From positions 1,798,001 to 1,862,000 of the forward strand of contig OZ241337.1 of NCBI GenBank assembly GCA_965200435.1: DNA of 64,000 bases. Reading direction: 5' to 3'. The notes under the pieces are model-generated. The model saw only the letters and a list, made by a program, of their open reading frames with translations. It made no database searches and was not told the origin of the DNA. Positions 24,512 through 33,755 of the stretch are shown piece after piece; position 1 is the stretch's first letter; the number at the start of each line of letters is the position of its first letter. The position numbers were made by a program, and so were the translations under genes. The stretch is from Bin75 sp965200435 (lineage in GTDB: Bacteria > Nitrospirota > Nitrospiria > Nitrospirales > UBA8639).

Positions 24512-26644
24512 ATGCACGTGAAACGTTGGCTTCTTCTCGCCCCGCTGCTGCTGACGATCGTGTTGCTCCAATCCTACTTTTGGGTGCCGACGTATGACAA
24601 ACAGGCGACGGGGAATCCGGCGCGCTTGGTGACGTATATCGAAGCGTCTTCCGGCGATGCCAAGATTCTCAATCCGATTTTGAATGCGGATACGGCCAGT
24701 TCGGGTATTGTGGGCCTTGTGTTTGAAGGGCTCTTGGACCTGGACGAGAACCTGAACTTTCGGGGACGGCTGGCCACGGACTGGACGATCTCCGAAGCCG
24801 CGTATCTCCTTGTCAGTCCCTCCAACCGGTTGCCCGACGGCGCCGAAGTCACGGGAACGAGGCTTGCCGGCCGGATTCGAGCCGCGCTCCAAAACGAGGC
24901 GTTTTCCGGGTTGGCTGACAACGTCCGTTCCATCGAGGTGTTGCCTCCTGCGCGCAGGACGGAGATGCTGCCCGTTCAAGAGCCGGACGCGGAGGGCAAC
25001 CCGGCGCGCTGGGAAATAGAGGTGACGTTCGACGTTCCCGAACGGGTGGCCTTTTCGTTGCACCGGGTGGACCAGGACTTTTTTCAACGGCTTCTTCCGG
25101 TCATCGGCGATCGGTATCTCGAAAATTTTCCATATGAACAGTATCTCACCTTCCAGGAGGAAGTGCCGCCAACGGTCAAGACCCAGGTGTTCGCGCAATT
25201 GCCGGCACTCTTTTCCGTGGCCGAGCACAATCCCATCATCGAGTTTCGCTTGCGCAAAGGCGTCCGGTTTCACGACGGCCATGAGTTCGACGCCGGCGAC
25301 GTGAAGTTTACGTATGACGCCATCATGAATTCCAGGAATCTTTCCCCACGCACGTCTGATTTTGAACCGATCAAGGCGGTTGAAATTCCCGACGCGCACA
25401 CGGTGCGCGTGGTGTACAAACGCCTGTTTTCCCCGGCGATCAATGCGTGGACCATGGGTATCCTCCCCGAACACCTGCTTAACGCCGAGGCCATGCAACG
25501 GGAGATGGACGACCGCGACCTCTCCGATGCTGCCCGGGAGGCATTCGGGATGCGCGACAGTCAATTCAACCGCGACCCCGTCGGGAGCGGGCGCTTCCGT
25601 TTTGTCGAGTGGCACAGCGATGAATACATCCATCTCCGCCGCAATGACGACTATTGGGAAGGACCCGCAGAATACCAGGATTATTACATGCGGATCGTGC
25701 CCGACCTGTTGACGCAGGAAATGGAATTCCGGGCCGGTGCCGTCGATTACTACGGGACCCAGCCGCACCAGGTCGCGCGGTACAAGGAAGACGACACGTA
25801 CCAGTCGTTTTCAAGCCTGGGGTTCGGTTATACCTACATCGGGTACAACAACCGTCGTCCGTTGTTTGCCGACCCGGAGGTGCGCCGGGCCCTGGGGATG
25901 GCGATCAACGTGGAGGACTTGCTCAGGTATCTGTTGTACGGTGAGGGGGAGCGCATCACCGGTCCCTATCCCCCGAACACCAAGTGGTACGACCGGTCCG
26001 TCGAGCCTTTACCCTACGATCCTGCGACCGCGCGGGCCTTGCTGGAAGACAGGGGTTGGCGCCTCAACACCGACGGTTGGCTGGAAAAGGACGGGACCGT
26101 GTTCGAGTTCAATCTCATCACGAACAGCGGCAATCCGGTTCGGAAAAACATCATGACGATTGTACAGAACGCCTGGAAAAAAATCGGGGTGAAGTGCAAT
26201 ACGCAATATTTTGAATGGGCGGTGTTTCTGAAGGATTTCGTCAATACCGGCGATTTCGATGCCGTGGTGCTCGGGTGGAGCATGGGGGTCGATCCTGATT
26301 TGTTTCAACTGTGGCATTCCAGTCAGGCCGGACCCCAGCAATTGAATTTTATCGGGTACGACAACCCGCGCGCGGACGACCTGATCGTCCGCATCAGGCA
26401 AGAGTACGAGCAGGAAGTGCAACGGGCCCTAACCCATCGGTTGCACCGGCTGATTGCGGAGGAACAGCCCTACACGTTTCTCTACGCTCCGTTGGGAACC
26501 CGGGTGCTGGATAAGAAGATCGTGCTGGTCCATAAGGCCGGTGACGGCTCGGAACAGTATGAAAAAATTTACCCCATTCCGAGCGGGGACATTACGTTTC
26601 ACTTTCATCAATGGCGAAAGCTCGAATTTACGCCGTCGTTTTAA
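24512..26644 (+). CDS. Peptide ABC transporter substrate-binding protein (SBP_bac_5)
   Basis: The 710-residue product is the extracytoplasmic binding protein of the following Dpp/Opp-type importer. An N-terminal hydrophobic helix (about residues 5-24, WLLLAPLLLTIVLL) serves as signal or anchor; no lipobox cysteine is present. The family segments IEASSGDAKILNPI, LRKGVRFHDGHEFDAGDVKFTYD and FGYTYIGYNNRRPLFADPEVRRA are clear. Compared with ~530-residue relatives it has an extra ~150 residues between ATDWTISE (about 90) and IEFRLRKGV (about 245), a prolonged insertion of unknown use. It is followed by permease and ATPase genes in the canonical order. Confidence 0.93.
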   Translation: MHVKRWLLLAPLLLTIVLLQSYFWVPTYDKQATGNPARLVTYIEASSGDAKILNPILNADTASSGIVGLVFEGLLDLDENLNFRGRLATDWTISEAAYLLVSPSNRLPDGAEVTGTRLAGRIRAALQNEAFSGLADNVRSIEVLPPARRTEMLPVQEPDAEGNPARWEIEVTFDVPERVAFSLHRVDQDFFQRLLPVIGDRYLENFPYEQYLTFQEEVPPTVKTQVFAQLPALFSVAEHNPIIEFRLRKGVRFHDGHEFDAGDVKFTYDAIMNSRNLSPRTSDFEPIKAVEIPDAHTVRVVYKRLFSPAINAWTMGILPEHLLNAEAMQREMDDRDLSDAAREAFGMRDSQFNRDPVGSGRFRFVEWHSDEYIHLRRNDDYWEGPAEYQDYYMRIVPDLLTQEMEFRAGAVDYYGTQPHQVARYKEDDTYQSFSSLGFGYTYIGYNNRRPLFADPEVRRALGMAINVEDLLRYLLYGEGERITGPYPPNTKWYDRSVEPLPYDPATARALLEDRGWRLNTDGWLEKDGTVFEFNLITNSGNPVRKNIMTIVQNAWKKIGVKCNTQYFEWAVFLKDFVNTGDFDAVVLGWSMGVDPDLFQLWHSSQAGPQQLNFIGYDNPRADDLIVRIRQEYEQEVQRALTHRLHRLIAEEQPYTFLYAPLGTRVLDKKIVLVHKAGDGSEQYEKIYPIPSGDITFHFHQWRKLEFTPSF

Positions 26645-26678
26645 GGGACGCGAAATCCGGTTAACGGGGTAGTCGCTG

Positions 26679-27656
26679 ATGCAAGCCTTTATTCTTCGCA
26701 ACGTTCTCCAACGGCTGGTGCTGGTGTTCATCGTCTCCATTCTTGCGCATTCGGTGATCCATCTGGCTCCTGGGGAACCCAGCGAGGTCGATCCGGCGAA
26801 TCCCCGGATGAAGCCCGAAGACATTGCCAGGATCCGGGAGGCGTTTCACCTCGACGATCCCCTGTATAAGCAATATGCCTATTGGATACGCGATCTCGTG
26901 TCCGGCGAACTGAAATCGTTCAAGGACAGCCAGCCCGTGCTGGGAAAAATCTGGCGCCGGTTTCTCAATTCCCTGCCGCTCTTTATCTGTGCCACGTTAC
27001 TGGTGTGGACCCTGGCGTTTCCCACCGGCATTCAGGCGGCGATTCATCGTGGGGCGGTATATGACCGCACGACCACCTTTGCGGCATACACCCTCATTTC
27101 CGTGCCGGGCTTCTTTTTGTCCTACATCGTGATTCTCCGGGTCGTGGATCTGTTCGGGGTGCCCGTGATTGGCTTGAAAACCTTCGGGCTGGAGATGGCG
27201 CCCCCGCTCTTTCAAACGATGGACCGGATCTGGCACCTGGTGATTCCTTCGCTGATGTCCGCCCTGGGCGGGATGGCGATTCTGTCCCGGTACGTCCGCT
27301 CCCAGATGCTGGAAGTCGTGGGCCAGGATTTTGTGCGCACGGCGCGGGCGAAGGGCGCGGAGGAGGACGTCGTGATCTATCGGCACGCGTTGCGCAACGC
27401 GCTGTTGCCGTTTGTGACGATGTTCGGGTTTTTGTTGCCCGGGCTGATCGGCGGCTCGGTCATTTTTGAGCAGATTTTCGCGTGGCCCGGATTGGGCCGG
27501 TTAGGCTATGAAGCCATTCTCGCGAGAGATTTTCCGGTGATTCTGACCTTGAATTTTATTGCCGCGGTCCTGACGCTGGCGGGGACTCTGCTCTCGGACA
27601 TTCTGTATGCCGTCGTGGACCCGCGGATCAGAACGGGGCTGCAAGGTGACGCATGA
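26679..27656 (+). CDS. Peptide ABC transporter permease (DppB/OppB type)
   Basis: The 325-residue inner-membrane permease has the N-terminal single helix and large periplasmic loop of the DppB/OppB type, then five further helices. The cytoplasmic EAA loop reads DFVRTARAKGAEEDVVIYRHALRN, which docks on the ATPase subunits. The start ATG 26679 lies 34 bp after the binding-protein gene. The partner permease follows only after about 400 bp that include a MITE and repeats, an unusual break in this operon type. Confidence 0.94.
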   Translation: MQAFILRNVLQRLVLVFIVSILAHSVIHLAPGEPSEVDPANPRMKPEDIARIREAFHLDDPLYKQYAYWIRDLVSGELKSFKDSQPVLGKIWRRFLNSLPLFICATLLVWTLAFPTGIQAAIHRGAVYDRTTTFAAYTLISVPGFFLSYIVILRVVDLFGVPVIGLKTFGLEMAPPLFQTMDRIWHLVIPSLMSALGGMAILSRYVRSQMLEVVGQDFVRTARAKGAEEDVVIYRHALRNALLPFVTMFGFLLPGLIGGSVIFEQIFAWPGLGRLGYEAILARDFPVILTLNFIAAVLTLAGTLLSDILYAVVDPRIRTGLQGDA

Positions 27657-27699
27657 TTGATGAACAGGAGCGATCATGGCCGCGAGCAGCATCGTTTCC

Positions 27700-27878
27700 T
27701 CCCCGTTGTAAGGGGCGGATTGAGGTGCGGCCGCGCCACCTTGTGGCGCTGGCAAAAAAGCAAAGCCCCTGGATCCCCGATGACGCATAGCCTGTCCCCG
27801 ACATTCGTCATCGGGGATCAGGGATGACAGAGAAAGACAAAGGTGTCAACGAATGACTGAACACAGACAAGGATGACC
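27700..27878. repeat. Repeats between the two permease genes
   Basis: Contains a GCGCCACCTTGTGGCGC hairpin (about 27733-27749), a CCCCGACATTCGTCATCGGGG hairpin (about 27797-27816) and a GTCAACGAATGAC repeat (about 27845), all with relatives elsewhere in the window. No gene is seen between 27657 and 28054. Confidence 0.6.
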
Positions 27879-27884
27879 ATTGAG

Positions 27885-28026
27885 GGAACCTCTGATTTCG
27901 TGTGATAGCGGGATGCAGGGCCAGGCGTCCCGAAGTGAAACCCGAAGCGTATCAGCGAGAGAGGTGAGGGGTGGGCGAGGACACCACGCCGCCACGCGCC
28001 CGATCGTGCACGAAATCAGAGGTTCC
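27885..28026 (+). mobile_element. MITE-like element, copy 5
   Basis: A 142-bp copy with consensus arms lies between the two permease genes of the peptide transporter. The left flank is TGAG and the right CTAG, so the target duplication has decayed. It ends 28 bp before the dppC-type start codon and must carry or supply the leader of that gene. Confidence 0.8.
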
Positions 28027-28054
28027 CTAGTAGGATGGGCCGAATAAAAAAATC

Positions 28055-29032
28055 ATGGAAAACGTTCTGACCAAAGAGCCGAAACAGCTTGGCGAGGAAC
28101 TTCCGCCTTCGGAAACACCGTGGCAGGAGTCCTGGCGGTTGTTTCGGAAGGATCGTCTTGCAGTGGTGGGGGCCTATGTCCTGGTGGTGCTCCTGTTCGC
28201 GGCGGTGTTCGGAAAAATTCTGACCGAGTGGGTGGTCGTGTTCGATCCCGAGGTCGTCCGCCTGCCTGAGAAATTTCTGCCACCCTTGACCTTCTCGTCC
28301 CCCAACGAAATCCCCGCCTATGATCGACCGTTCGGCGGCATCTATCTGTTGGGGACGGACGAGTTGGGTCGTGACGTGTTCGCGCGCATGCTCCAGGGGT
28401 CTTTCGTGTCCTTGTCCATCGGGTTTATCGCCGTGGGCATTTCCCTGGCGATTGGCATCGTCCTGGGTGGGTTGTCCGGGTTTTACGGAAATATCAGGCT
28501 CGGCGTGGTGACGGTCGATACCCTCATCATGCGGTTTACCGACGTGATGTTGTGTTTCCCGACCTTTTTCCTGATCCTCACGGTGGTTGCCCTCTTGCCG
28601 CCCAGTATCTATAACATCATGATTGTGATCGGGCTGACCAGTTGGATGGGAACGGCCCGGTTCGTCCGCGCCGAATTTCTGGCTCTGCGCAAACAGGATT
28701 TCGTCGTGGCCGCCACGTCCATCGGGGCTCGGGACCGGCGCGTGATTTTTTCCCACATGGTCCCCAATGCCATGGCGCCCGTGCTGGTCTCGGCCACTAT
28801 CGGCGTGGCCACGGCCATCCTGACCGAGTCAGGGTTGAGTTTTCTCGGGTTCGGCGTGCAACCACCGTATGCCACGTGGGGCAATATCCTGGCCGACGGC
28901 AAGGGCTTTATCTTCGATGCCCCCTGGCTCTTTTTCATTCCGGGCATGGCGATTCTGGTGGTGGTGTTGGCGTTCAATCTGGTCGGGGAAGGACTGCGTG
29001 AAGCCCTCAATCCCAAACTACGCAGGCGCTGA
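28055..29032 (+). CDS. Peptide ABC transporter permease (DppC/OppC type)
   Basis: The 325-residue permease has the DppC/OppC N-terminal cytoplasmic OppC_N segment (WRLFRKDRLAVVGAYVLV) and the LLGTDELGRDVFARML motif, followed by five helices. The EAA loop is DFVVAATSIGARDRRVIFSHMVPN and the conserved end is SGLSFLGFGVQPP. It pairs with the upstream DppB-type permease to form the channel. ATG 28055 is close behind MITE copy 5 and has no strong ribosome site. The ATPase genes follow without a gap. Confidence 0.94.
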   Translation: MENVLTKEPKQLGEELPPSETPWQESWRLFRKDRLAVVGAYVLVVLLFAAVFGKILTEWVVVFDPEVVRLPEKFLPPLTFSSPNEIPAYDRPFGGIYLLGTDELGRDVFARMLQGSFVSLSIGFIAVGISLAIGIVLGGLSGFYGNIRLGVVTVDTLIMRFTDVMLCFPTFFLILTVVALLPPSIYNIMIVIGLTSWMGTARFVRAEFLALRKQDFVVAATSIGARDRRVIFSHMVPNAMAPVLVSATIGVATAILTESGLSFLGFGVQPPYATWGNILADGKGFIFDAPWLFFIPGMAILVVVLAFNLVGEGLREALNPKLRRR

Positions 29033-29035
29033 ACC

Positions 29036-30019
29036 ATGAACGCTGCATCCCATCTCCTGGAGGTTTCGCATCTCTCGACGTCCTTCTTTTCGGACCAGGG
29101 AGAAATTCGCGCCGTTGAGGACGTCAGCTTCTCGGTGCAGCCGGGACAAACCGTGGCGCTCGTGGGAGAATCGGGGTGCGGGAAATCTGTGACGGCCCTG
29201 TCCATCATGCAGTTGGTTGACGTTCCCGGAAGAGTGGTGGGCGGTCGCGTGGTCTTCAAAGGCTCCGACCTGCTGACCTTGCCCGACAAAGACATTCGCC
29301 GGATACGCGGCAACCAGATCGGGATGGTCTTTCAGGAGCCCATGACGTCCCTGAATCCGGTCTTCACGATCGGCGATCAAATCGGCGAGGTGCTGGAAAT
29401 TCATACGACCCTGACCAAACGTGAGATCCGGCAGGAAGTCATGCGTCTGCTGGAAAAAGTCCATATCTCGTCGCCGGACAAGCGCATCGATCAATACCCG
29501 CACGAAATGTCCGGCGGCATGAAACAGCGGGTGATGATTGCCATGGCTCTGGCGTGCCGGCCGGACCTGCTCATCGCCGACGAGCCGACCACGGCGTTGG
29601 ACGTGACGATTCAAGCCCAGATCCTGGATTTGCTGAAAGAACTGCAACGGGACATGGGGATGGCGATCCTGTTGATCACGCATAATCTGGGCGTCGTGGC
29701 GCAGTTCGCGCAGGAGGTCATCGTGATGTACGCGAGCCGGATCGTGGAACGTGCAAGTGTCCCGCAACTTTTTGCCGCGCCGTCCCATCCGTACACGCGG
29801 GCACTGTTACGTTCGTTGCCGAAGCCCGGCGCGCGGGAAGCCCGGCTCGAATCGATCCCGGGCACGGTGCCGTCTCCCCTGATGTATTGCCGGGGGTGCC
29901 ATTTTTCGACCCGGTGTTCGGACGTGTTGGCCCGGTGTCCCGATGAGGAACCGCCGCTCGTTGAAATCGAGCCGGGCCATGAAGTCGTGTGCTGGTTACA
30001 TCAACCCGGGAAAGGGTAA
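29036..30019 (+). CDS. Peptide ABC transporter ATPase (DppD/OppD type)
   Basis: The 327-residue ATPase has Walker A GESGCGKS, Q-loop GMVFQEPMTSLNP, signature MSGGMKQRV, Walker B LLIADEPTTALDV, and the switch histidine (LLITHNLG). Its C-terminal oligopeptide-specific domain includes four cysteines (YCRGCHFSTRCSDVLARC), typical of the Fe-S-binding OppD/DppD tail. It begins 3 bp after the DppC gene. The stop is followed directly by the start of the second ATPase. Confidence 0.95.
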   Translation: MNAASHLLEVSHLSTSFFSDQGEIRAVEDVSFSVQPGQTVALVGESGCGKSVTALSIMQLVDVPGRVVGGRVVFKGSDLLTLPDKDIRRIRGNQIGMVFQEPMTSLNPVFTIGDQIGEVLEIHTTLTKREIRQEVMRLLEKVHISSPDKRIDQYPHEMSGGMKQRVMIAMALACRPDLLIADEPTTALDVTIQAQILDLLKELQRDMGMAILLITHNLGVVAQFAQEVIVMYASRIVERASVPQLFAAPSHPYTRALLRSLPKPGAREARLESIPGTVPSPLMYCRGCHFSTRCSDVLARCPDEEPPLVEIEPGHEVVCWLHQPGKG

Positions 30020-30020
30020 C

Positions 30021-31025
30021 GTGGTGGATTCGGGATCACCCGGCGGACAATCTCTGCTTGAGGTTTCGCACCTCAAAAAATATTTCCCCGTTCGAAGCGG
30101 CCTCTTCGCGAAGGTGTCCGCGTGGGTCAAGGCCGTGGATGACGTGACGTTCGACGTGCAGCCTGGGGAAACCTTCGGGTTGGTCGGGGAGTCCGGTTGC
30201 GGCAAAACCACCGTGGGGCGCACCGTGCTTCGGTTGCAGGAGCCGACCAGCGGCGACGTGCTGTTCGAAGGCCGGAACCTGTTTGCCATGGATGCCAAAA
30301 AGTTGCGGGCCACACGCCGCCGGATGCAGATCGTCTTTCAGGATCCCTACGGCTCGCTGAATCCTCGCATGACCGTCGGCTCCATCGTGGGCGAGCCGCT
30401 CAAGGTGCATCACCTGGCCAAGGGGCGGGATTTGACGGACCGGGTGTGTCAACTCCTCGACCGCGTGGGCCTGAGACCGGATCATTACGCGCGCTATCCG
30501 CATGAATTTTCCGGAGGACAACGCCAACGAATCGGCATCGCGCGTGCTTTGGCGCTGAACCCGAAGCTGATCGTGTGCGATGAGGCAGTCTCGGCCTTGG
30601 ACGTGTCCATTCAGGCACAAATCATCAACCTGCTCAAAGATCTTCAGGCGGACTATCACCTGTCCTACCTGTTCATCACGCATGACTTGAACGTAGTCCA
30701 GTACCTGGCCAATCGGATCGCCGTGATGTATTTGGGAAAACTGGCAGAAGTGGCTCCTGCCGGCGCCTTATTCTCCGATGCCAAACATCCTTACACCCAG
30801 GCCCTGCTTTCCGCCAACCCGTTGCCGGATCCTACGATAAAACGCGAACGCATCCCGCTGCAGGGTGACGTGCCGACGCCGCTGAATCCACCTTCAGGCT
30901 GCCGGTTCCACACGAGATGCCCGCATGTGATGGCGCATTGCAAAACCATCGAACCGCCCCTGATCCACATCGGAAACCCGGAGGCCGGTCACAAGGTCTG
31001 GTGCCATTTGTATGAGGGCAGGTAA
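30021..31025 (+). CDS. Peptide ABC transporter ATPase (DppF/OppF type)
   Basis: The ~334-residue ATPase is the second nucleotide-binding subunit. It has Walker A GESGCGKT, Q-loop IVFQDPYGSLNPR, signature FSGGQRQRI, Walker B LIVCDEAVSALDV and FITHDLN, then the oligopeptide tail with GCRFHTRCPHVMAHC. GTG 30021 (or GTG 30024) fits because it follows a GGGAAAGGG ribosome site and sits 1 bp after the DppD stop. An upstream in-frame ATG at 29943 would overlap DppD by 77 bp and is less likely. The set SBP-DppB-DppC-DppD-DppF is complete. Confidence 0.95.
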   Translation: MVDSGSPGGQSLLEVSHLKKYFPVRSGLFAKVSAWVKAVDDVTFDVQPGETFGLVGESGCGKTTVGRTVLRLQEPTSGDVLFEGRNLFAMDAKKLRATRRRMQIVFQDPYGSLNPRMTVGSIVGEPLKVHHLAKGRDLTDRVCQLLDRVGLRPDHYARYPHEFSGGQRQRIGIARALALNPKLIVCDEAVSALDVSIQAQIINLLKDLQADYHLSYLFITHDLNVVQYLANRIAVMYLGKLAEVAPAGALFSDAKHPYTQALLSANPLPDPTIKRERIPLQGDVPTPLNPPSGCRFHTRCPHVMAHCKTIEPPLIHIGNPEAGHKVWCHLYEGR

Positions 31026-31099
31026 CGGTTTTTTGAGGAGGCAGGGGGCAGGTCGGGTGAGCCGAAGGTGTCACTCAACACGGTGCGCTGCCTCCTGCG

Positions 31100-31200
31100 A
31101 TCATTCCTGTCTGTGTTCAGTCATTCGTTGACACCTTGCATGCCTCCTGCTGTCATCCCCGTTCCCCGATGACAAATGTCGGGGACAGGCTATTTGTCAG
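31100..31200. repeat. Dispersed repeats after the peptide transporter
   Basis: A CATTCGTTGACA repeat (about 31124) and a CCCCGTTCCCCGATGAC / GTCGGGGA hairpin (about 31159-31190) lie between the last ATPase gene and MITE copy 6. The hairpin could serve as a transcription end, but no T-run follows. Confidence 0.5.
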
Positions 31201-31216
31201 GGAATGATGTCGCTAA

Positions 31217-31358
31217 GGAACCTCTGATTTATTGTGGTAACGGGATGCAGGGCAAGGCGTCCCGCAGCGAAACCCGAGACCTATCAAGTGGAGAGTCGAG
31301 GGTTGAGCGAGGACACCACGCCGCCATGCGCCCGATCGTGCAATAAATCAGAGGTTCC
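31217..31358 (+). mobile_element. MITE-like element, copy 6 (variant arms)
   Basis: A diverged 142-bp copy. Its terminal arms read CTGATTTATTG / CAATAAATCAG, again both changed in step so that they still pair. Flanks are CTAA (31213-31216) and CTAG (31359-31362). The right flank provides the TAG stop codon of the membrane-protein gene on the minus strand. Confidence 0.75.
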
Positions 31359-32153
31359 CTAGTCCGGCCTGCACACGTTGCGTTCGATGAAGACGAAGGC
31401 GGCGATCCACAAGAAGGCATCCCAGAAATCGAGAAAGGTGCCGAAGATTCCCCAATACCCCGTGATGCCCACAACGACGGCGTAGAGCAGGGCCTTGGTG
31501 CGCCGGCTTGCGACTGCAACCCAGCCGGGGAATAGGCCTTTGACGCCCGGTTGCACGTCAAATTCCAGCAAGGCCAGGATCAGGAGCCATGCGCCGGAGT
31601 TCACGACGTCCGCCCAGGCCAGCCGCGTTGCCTGAACCAAGGGACCGGCTTCGGCCAGCGTCCTGGCCTGCTCGTTGACGAACAGTGCTCCGGTGATCCC
31701 GGCACAGTTGTGAGCGGTCAGGGTCTGGTACTCGTCGAGTTCAACGAGCAAGGCGAACTGCTTCGTCGCCCAGGAGCAGGCGTCCGGTATGGCCGCCGGC
31801 ACGTACAGGCCAAAGCCGAGTGCTTTGTCGAGATAGCCGGTAAAGGCATACACGATGATCACGTAACACAGGGCGCGCAGGCTCCTGATGACGGGGCCGA
31901 TGGGGCGTTTCAGCACCTCGTCGGAAAGCTGGCAGGTTTCGAGTTCGAACAGCAACAACAGGATTACCCACGCGGCGGTGTCGATGCTCGGGGCAAACCC
32001 TTCGATGATCCGCGCGAATGGCAGACCGTTCCGGAAGACGTGTGCAGCGGCTTCCCAGTCTTCCTTGAAGAACAGTGTCGCGTTGATGCCCAACGCCGCG
32101 TACACCAGATATTTGAAAATGGAAAACCAGTCGAGTCTGTTCATCCGGGGCAT
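31359..32153 (-). CDS. Polytopic membrane protein of unknown function
   Basis: The 264-residue product has about six or seven hydrophobic helices (for example YLVYAALGINATLFF, WVILLLLFELE, ALCYVIIVYAFTGYL and ALLYAVVVGITGYWGIF) joined by short loops. I do not recognise a named family. ATG 32153 is chosen for its AGGA ribosome site; ATG 32144 is also possible, and the frame is open further upstream. The C-terminus (VFIERNVCRPD) ends exactly at the edge of MITE copy 6, whose flanking CTAG supplies the stop, so the original tail may have been cut. Confidence 0.7.
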   Translation of the reverse strand: MPRMNRLDWFSIFKYLVYAALGINATLFFKEDWEAAAHVFRNGLPFARIIEGFAPSIDTAAWVILLLLFELETCQLSDEVLKRPIGPVIRSLRALCYVIIVYAFTGYLDKALGFGLYVPAAIPDACSWATKQFALLVELDEYQTLTAHNCAGITGALFVNEQARTLAEAGPLVQATRLAWADVVNSGAWLLILALLEFDVQPGVKGLFPGWVAVASRRTKALLYAVVVGITGYWGIFGTFLDFWDAFLWIAAFVFIERNVCRPD

Positions 32154-32491
32154 CCCGTCCTGCAAGCCTAGCCTTAACAATCATGCCTCGCCGGCAATCG
32201 GTCTAATCTAGCAAGGCGCACGACGTTGGTCTATATCCGGCAAATGCGCCTTGCTCCTTTCTTTCGTAGCGGCGTCGTTTCATGGCGCCTCCTGCTCCGG
32301 CCGGCCACACCGGGTGCGATGAGATCGCGCGGATACATCTATGGGAGGCCGCCCCCGGCGGCATAGGGCAGTCCCGGACTGCCGCTGTCCCGAAGGCCTT
32401 CCTTGCGAGTGAGGAAGACCGGTCCGTATAATCACCAACTCGTACCAGGAGAACCTGGTTGACCGATGAGACTGAAACAACAGGAGGGTGC

Positions 32492-33742
32492 ATGACCGCG
32501 CAGGGCAACGAGCCTACATCCTATCCGGCGATTCGTAATATTCAGTATTCGCCCATGAAACAGGGCGAGGAGCACTACATCGTCTTGTGGGACCCCTCCG
32601 GGTTGAGTTCCGAAAAGCTCATCATCCCGCTCAACTTTTTCTATCTGTTTCAATTTCTGGACGGCGAGCATTCCTTGGAACAGATCGGCGTCGAATACCT
32701 GAAAAAATACGGGGAGTTCCTGATGCCGGACAAACTCGAGCGGCTCATCGCCGATTTGGATGACAGGTTGTTTCTGGAAGGCGAACGCTACGAAGCGGCG
32801 AACGCCCGAGCGCTGAAGGCCTATCGTGAAGCCCCGACGCGAAAGCCCTGTTTCGCCGGCAAGAGCTACGAAGCCGACCCGCAAAAATTATGGGAACAGC
32901 TTGCCGGATTTTTCACGTCCAAGGAAGGACCAAGTCCCGATCCGTCCGATCATCAGGGGAAATTGATTAAAGGACTGGTCGTGCCGAATTACGAAGTCAA
33001 CGTGGCCGGACCGATCTATGCGTGGGCCTATAAGGAACTGCGGGAGGCGGAAGCGCCGGACGTCTATCTGGTCTTCGGGACGGCTCACGCCGGATTGTCG
33101 GAGCCGGTGACCGTGACGGATAAGGATTTCGAAAGCCCGTTGGGGATCGTGCCGGTCAATCGGCCGCTCATGGAGGCTTTACGGGCCAAGGGGGGGGGCG
33201 CGTTGTTCGTGGACGAACTGCGGCATCAAACGGAACACAGCATCGAATTTCAGTTGCCGTTTCTTCAGGAGACCGTGGGCGGACGGCAGCCCATCTCTCT
33301 GGTTCCGGTCTTGTCCGCATTCCCCCCCGGGTGTTTGGTCGATCCGGCACTCAAGGATTTTGCCGACCGTGTTGAGCAGGTGGTGTCGCTGTTCAAAGAG
33401 GCCATTGCCGCGTCGGGTCAACGGGTCTGTGTCATCGCCAGTGCGAACCTTGCGCATATTGGTCTGCGCTACGGTGATAACAAGGCTCCCACGGATTTTT
33501 CGTTCCACCGCTGCATGCAGTCCGACCTGGAAATGCTGAAGCACGTCGAAAACGTGGACGCCCAGGGCTTTGCCGAATTTCTCCTCAAGGAACAGGACCA
33601 GCGCCACGTCCTGGGCTTTTCGGCAATTTATCTGCTGTTGCGATTGATCGAGGCGGAAAAAGGCGAGGTCCTGCGCTACGACCGCGAGATCGTGGATCAA
33701 TTCAACTCCACGATCACCTACACCAGCACCGCGTTTTTTTAA
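32492..33742 (+). CDS. amrB: AmmeMemoRadiSam system protein B (MEMO-like)
   Basis: The C-terminal ~270 residues of this 416-residue protein match the MEMO1/AmmeMemoRadiSam protein B family, which is related to extradiol dioxygenases. Conserved segments include KPCFAGKSYEADP, KGLVVPNYEVNVAG, YLVFGTAHAGLSEP and RHQTEHSIEFQLPF with metal-ligand-type histidines, and VIASANLAHIG. The N-terminal ~130 residues resemble a PqqD-like or winged-helix module. The start ATG 32492 is fixed by a CAGGAGGG ribosome site. The radical-SAM and AMMECR1 partners are not in this window, and the reaction is unknown. Confidence 0.85.
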   Translation: MTAQGNEPTSYPAIRNIQYSPMKQGEEHYIVLWDPSGLSSEKLIIPLNFFYLFQFLDGEHSLEQIGVEYLKKYGEFLMPDKLERLIADLDDRLFLEGERYEAANARALKAYREAPTRKPCFAGKSYEADPQKLWEQLAGFFTSKEGPSPDPSDHQGKLIKGLVVPNYEVNVAGPIYAWAYKELREAEAPDVYLVFGTAHAGLSEPVTVTDKDFESPLGIVPVNRPLMEALRAKGGGALFVDELRHQTEHSIEFQLPFLQETVGGRQPISLVPVLSAFPPGCLVDPALKDFADRVEQVVSLFKEAIAASGQRVCVIASANLAHIGLRYGDNKAPTDFSFHRCMQSDLEMLKHVENVDAQGFAEFLLKEQDQRHVLGFSAIYLLLRLIEAEKGEVLRYDREIVDQFNSTITYTSTAFF

Positions 33743-33755
33743 GAAACGGGCCGGG

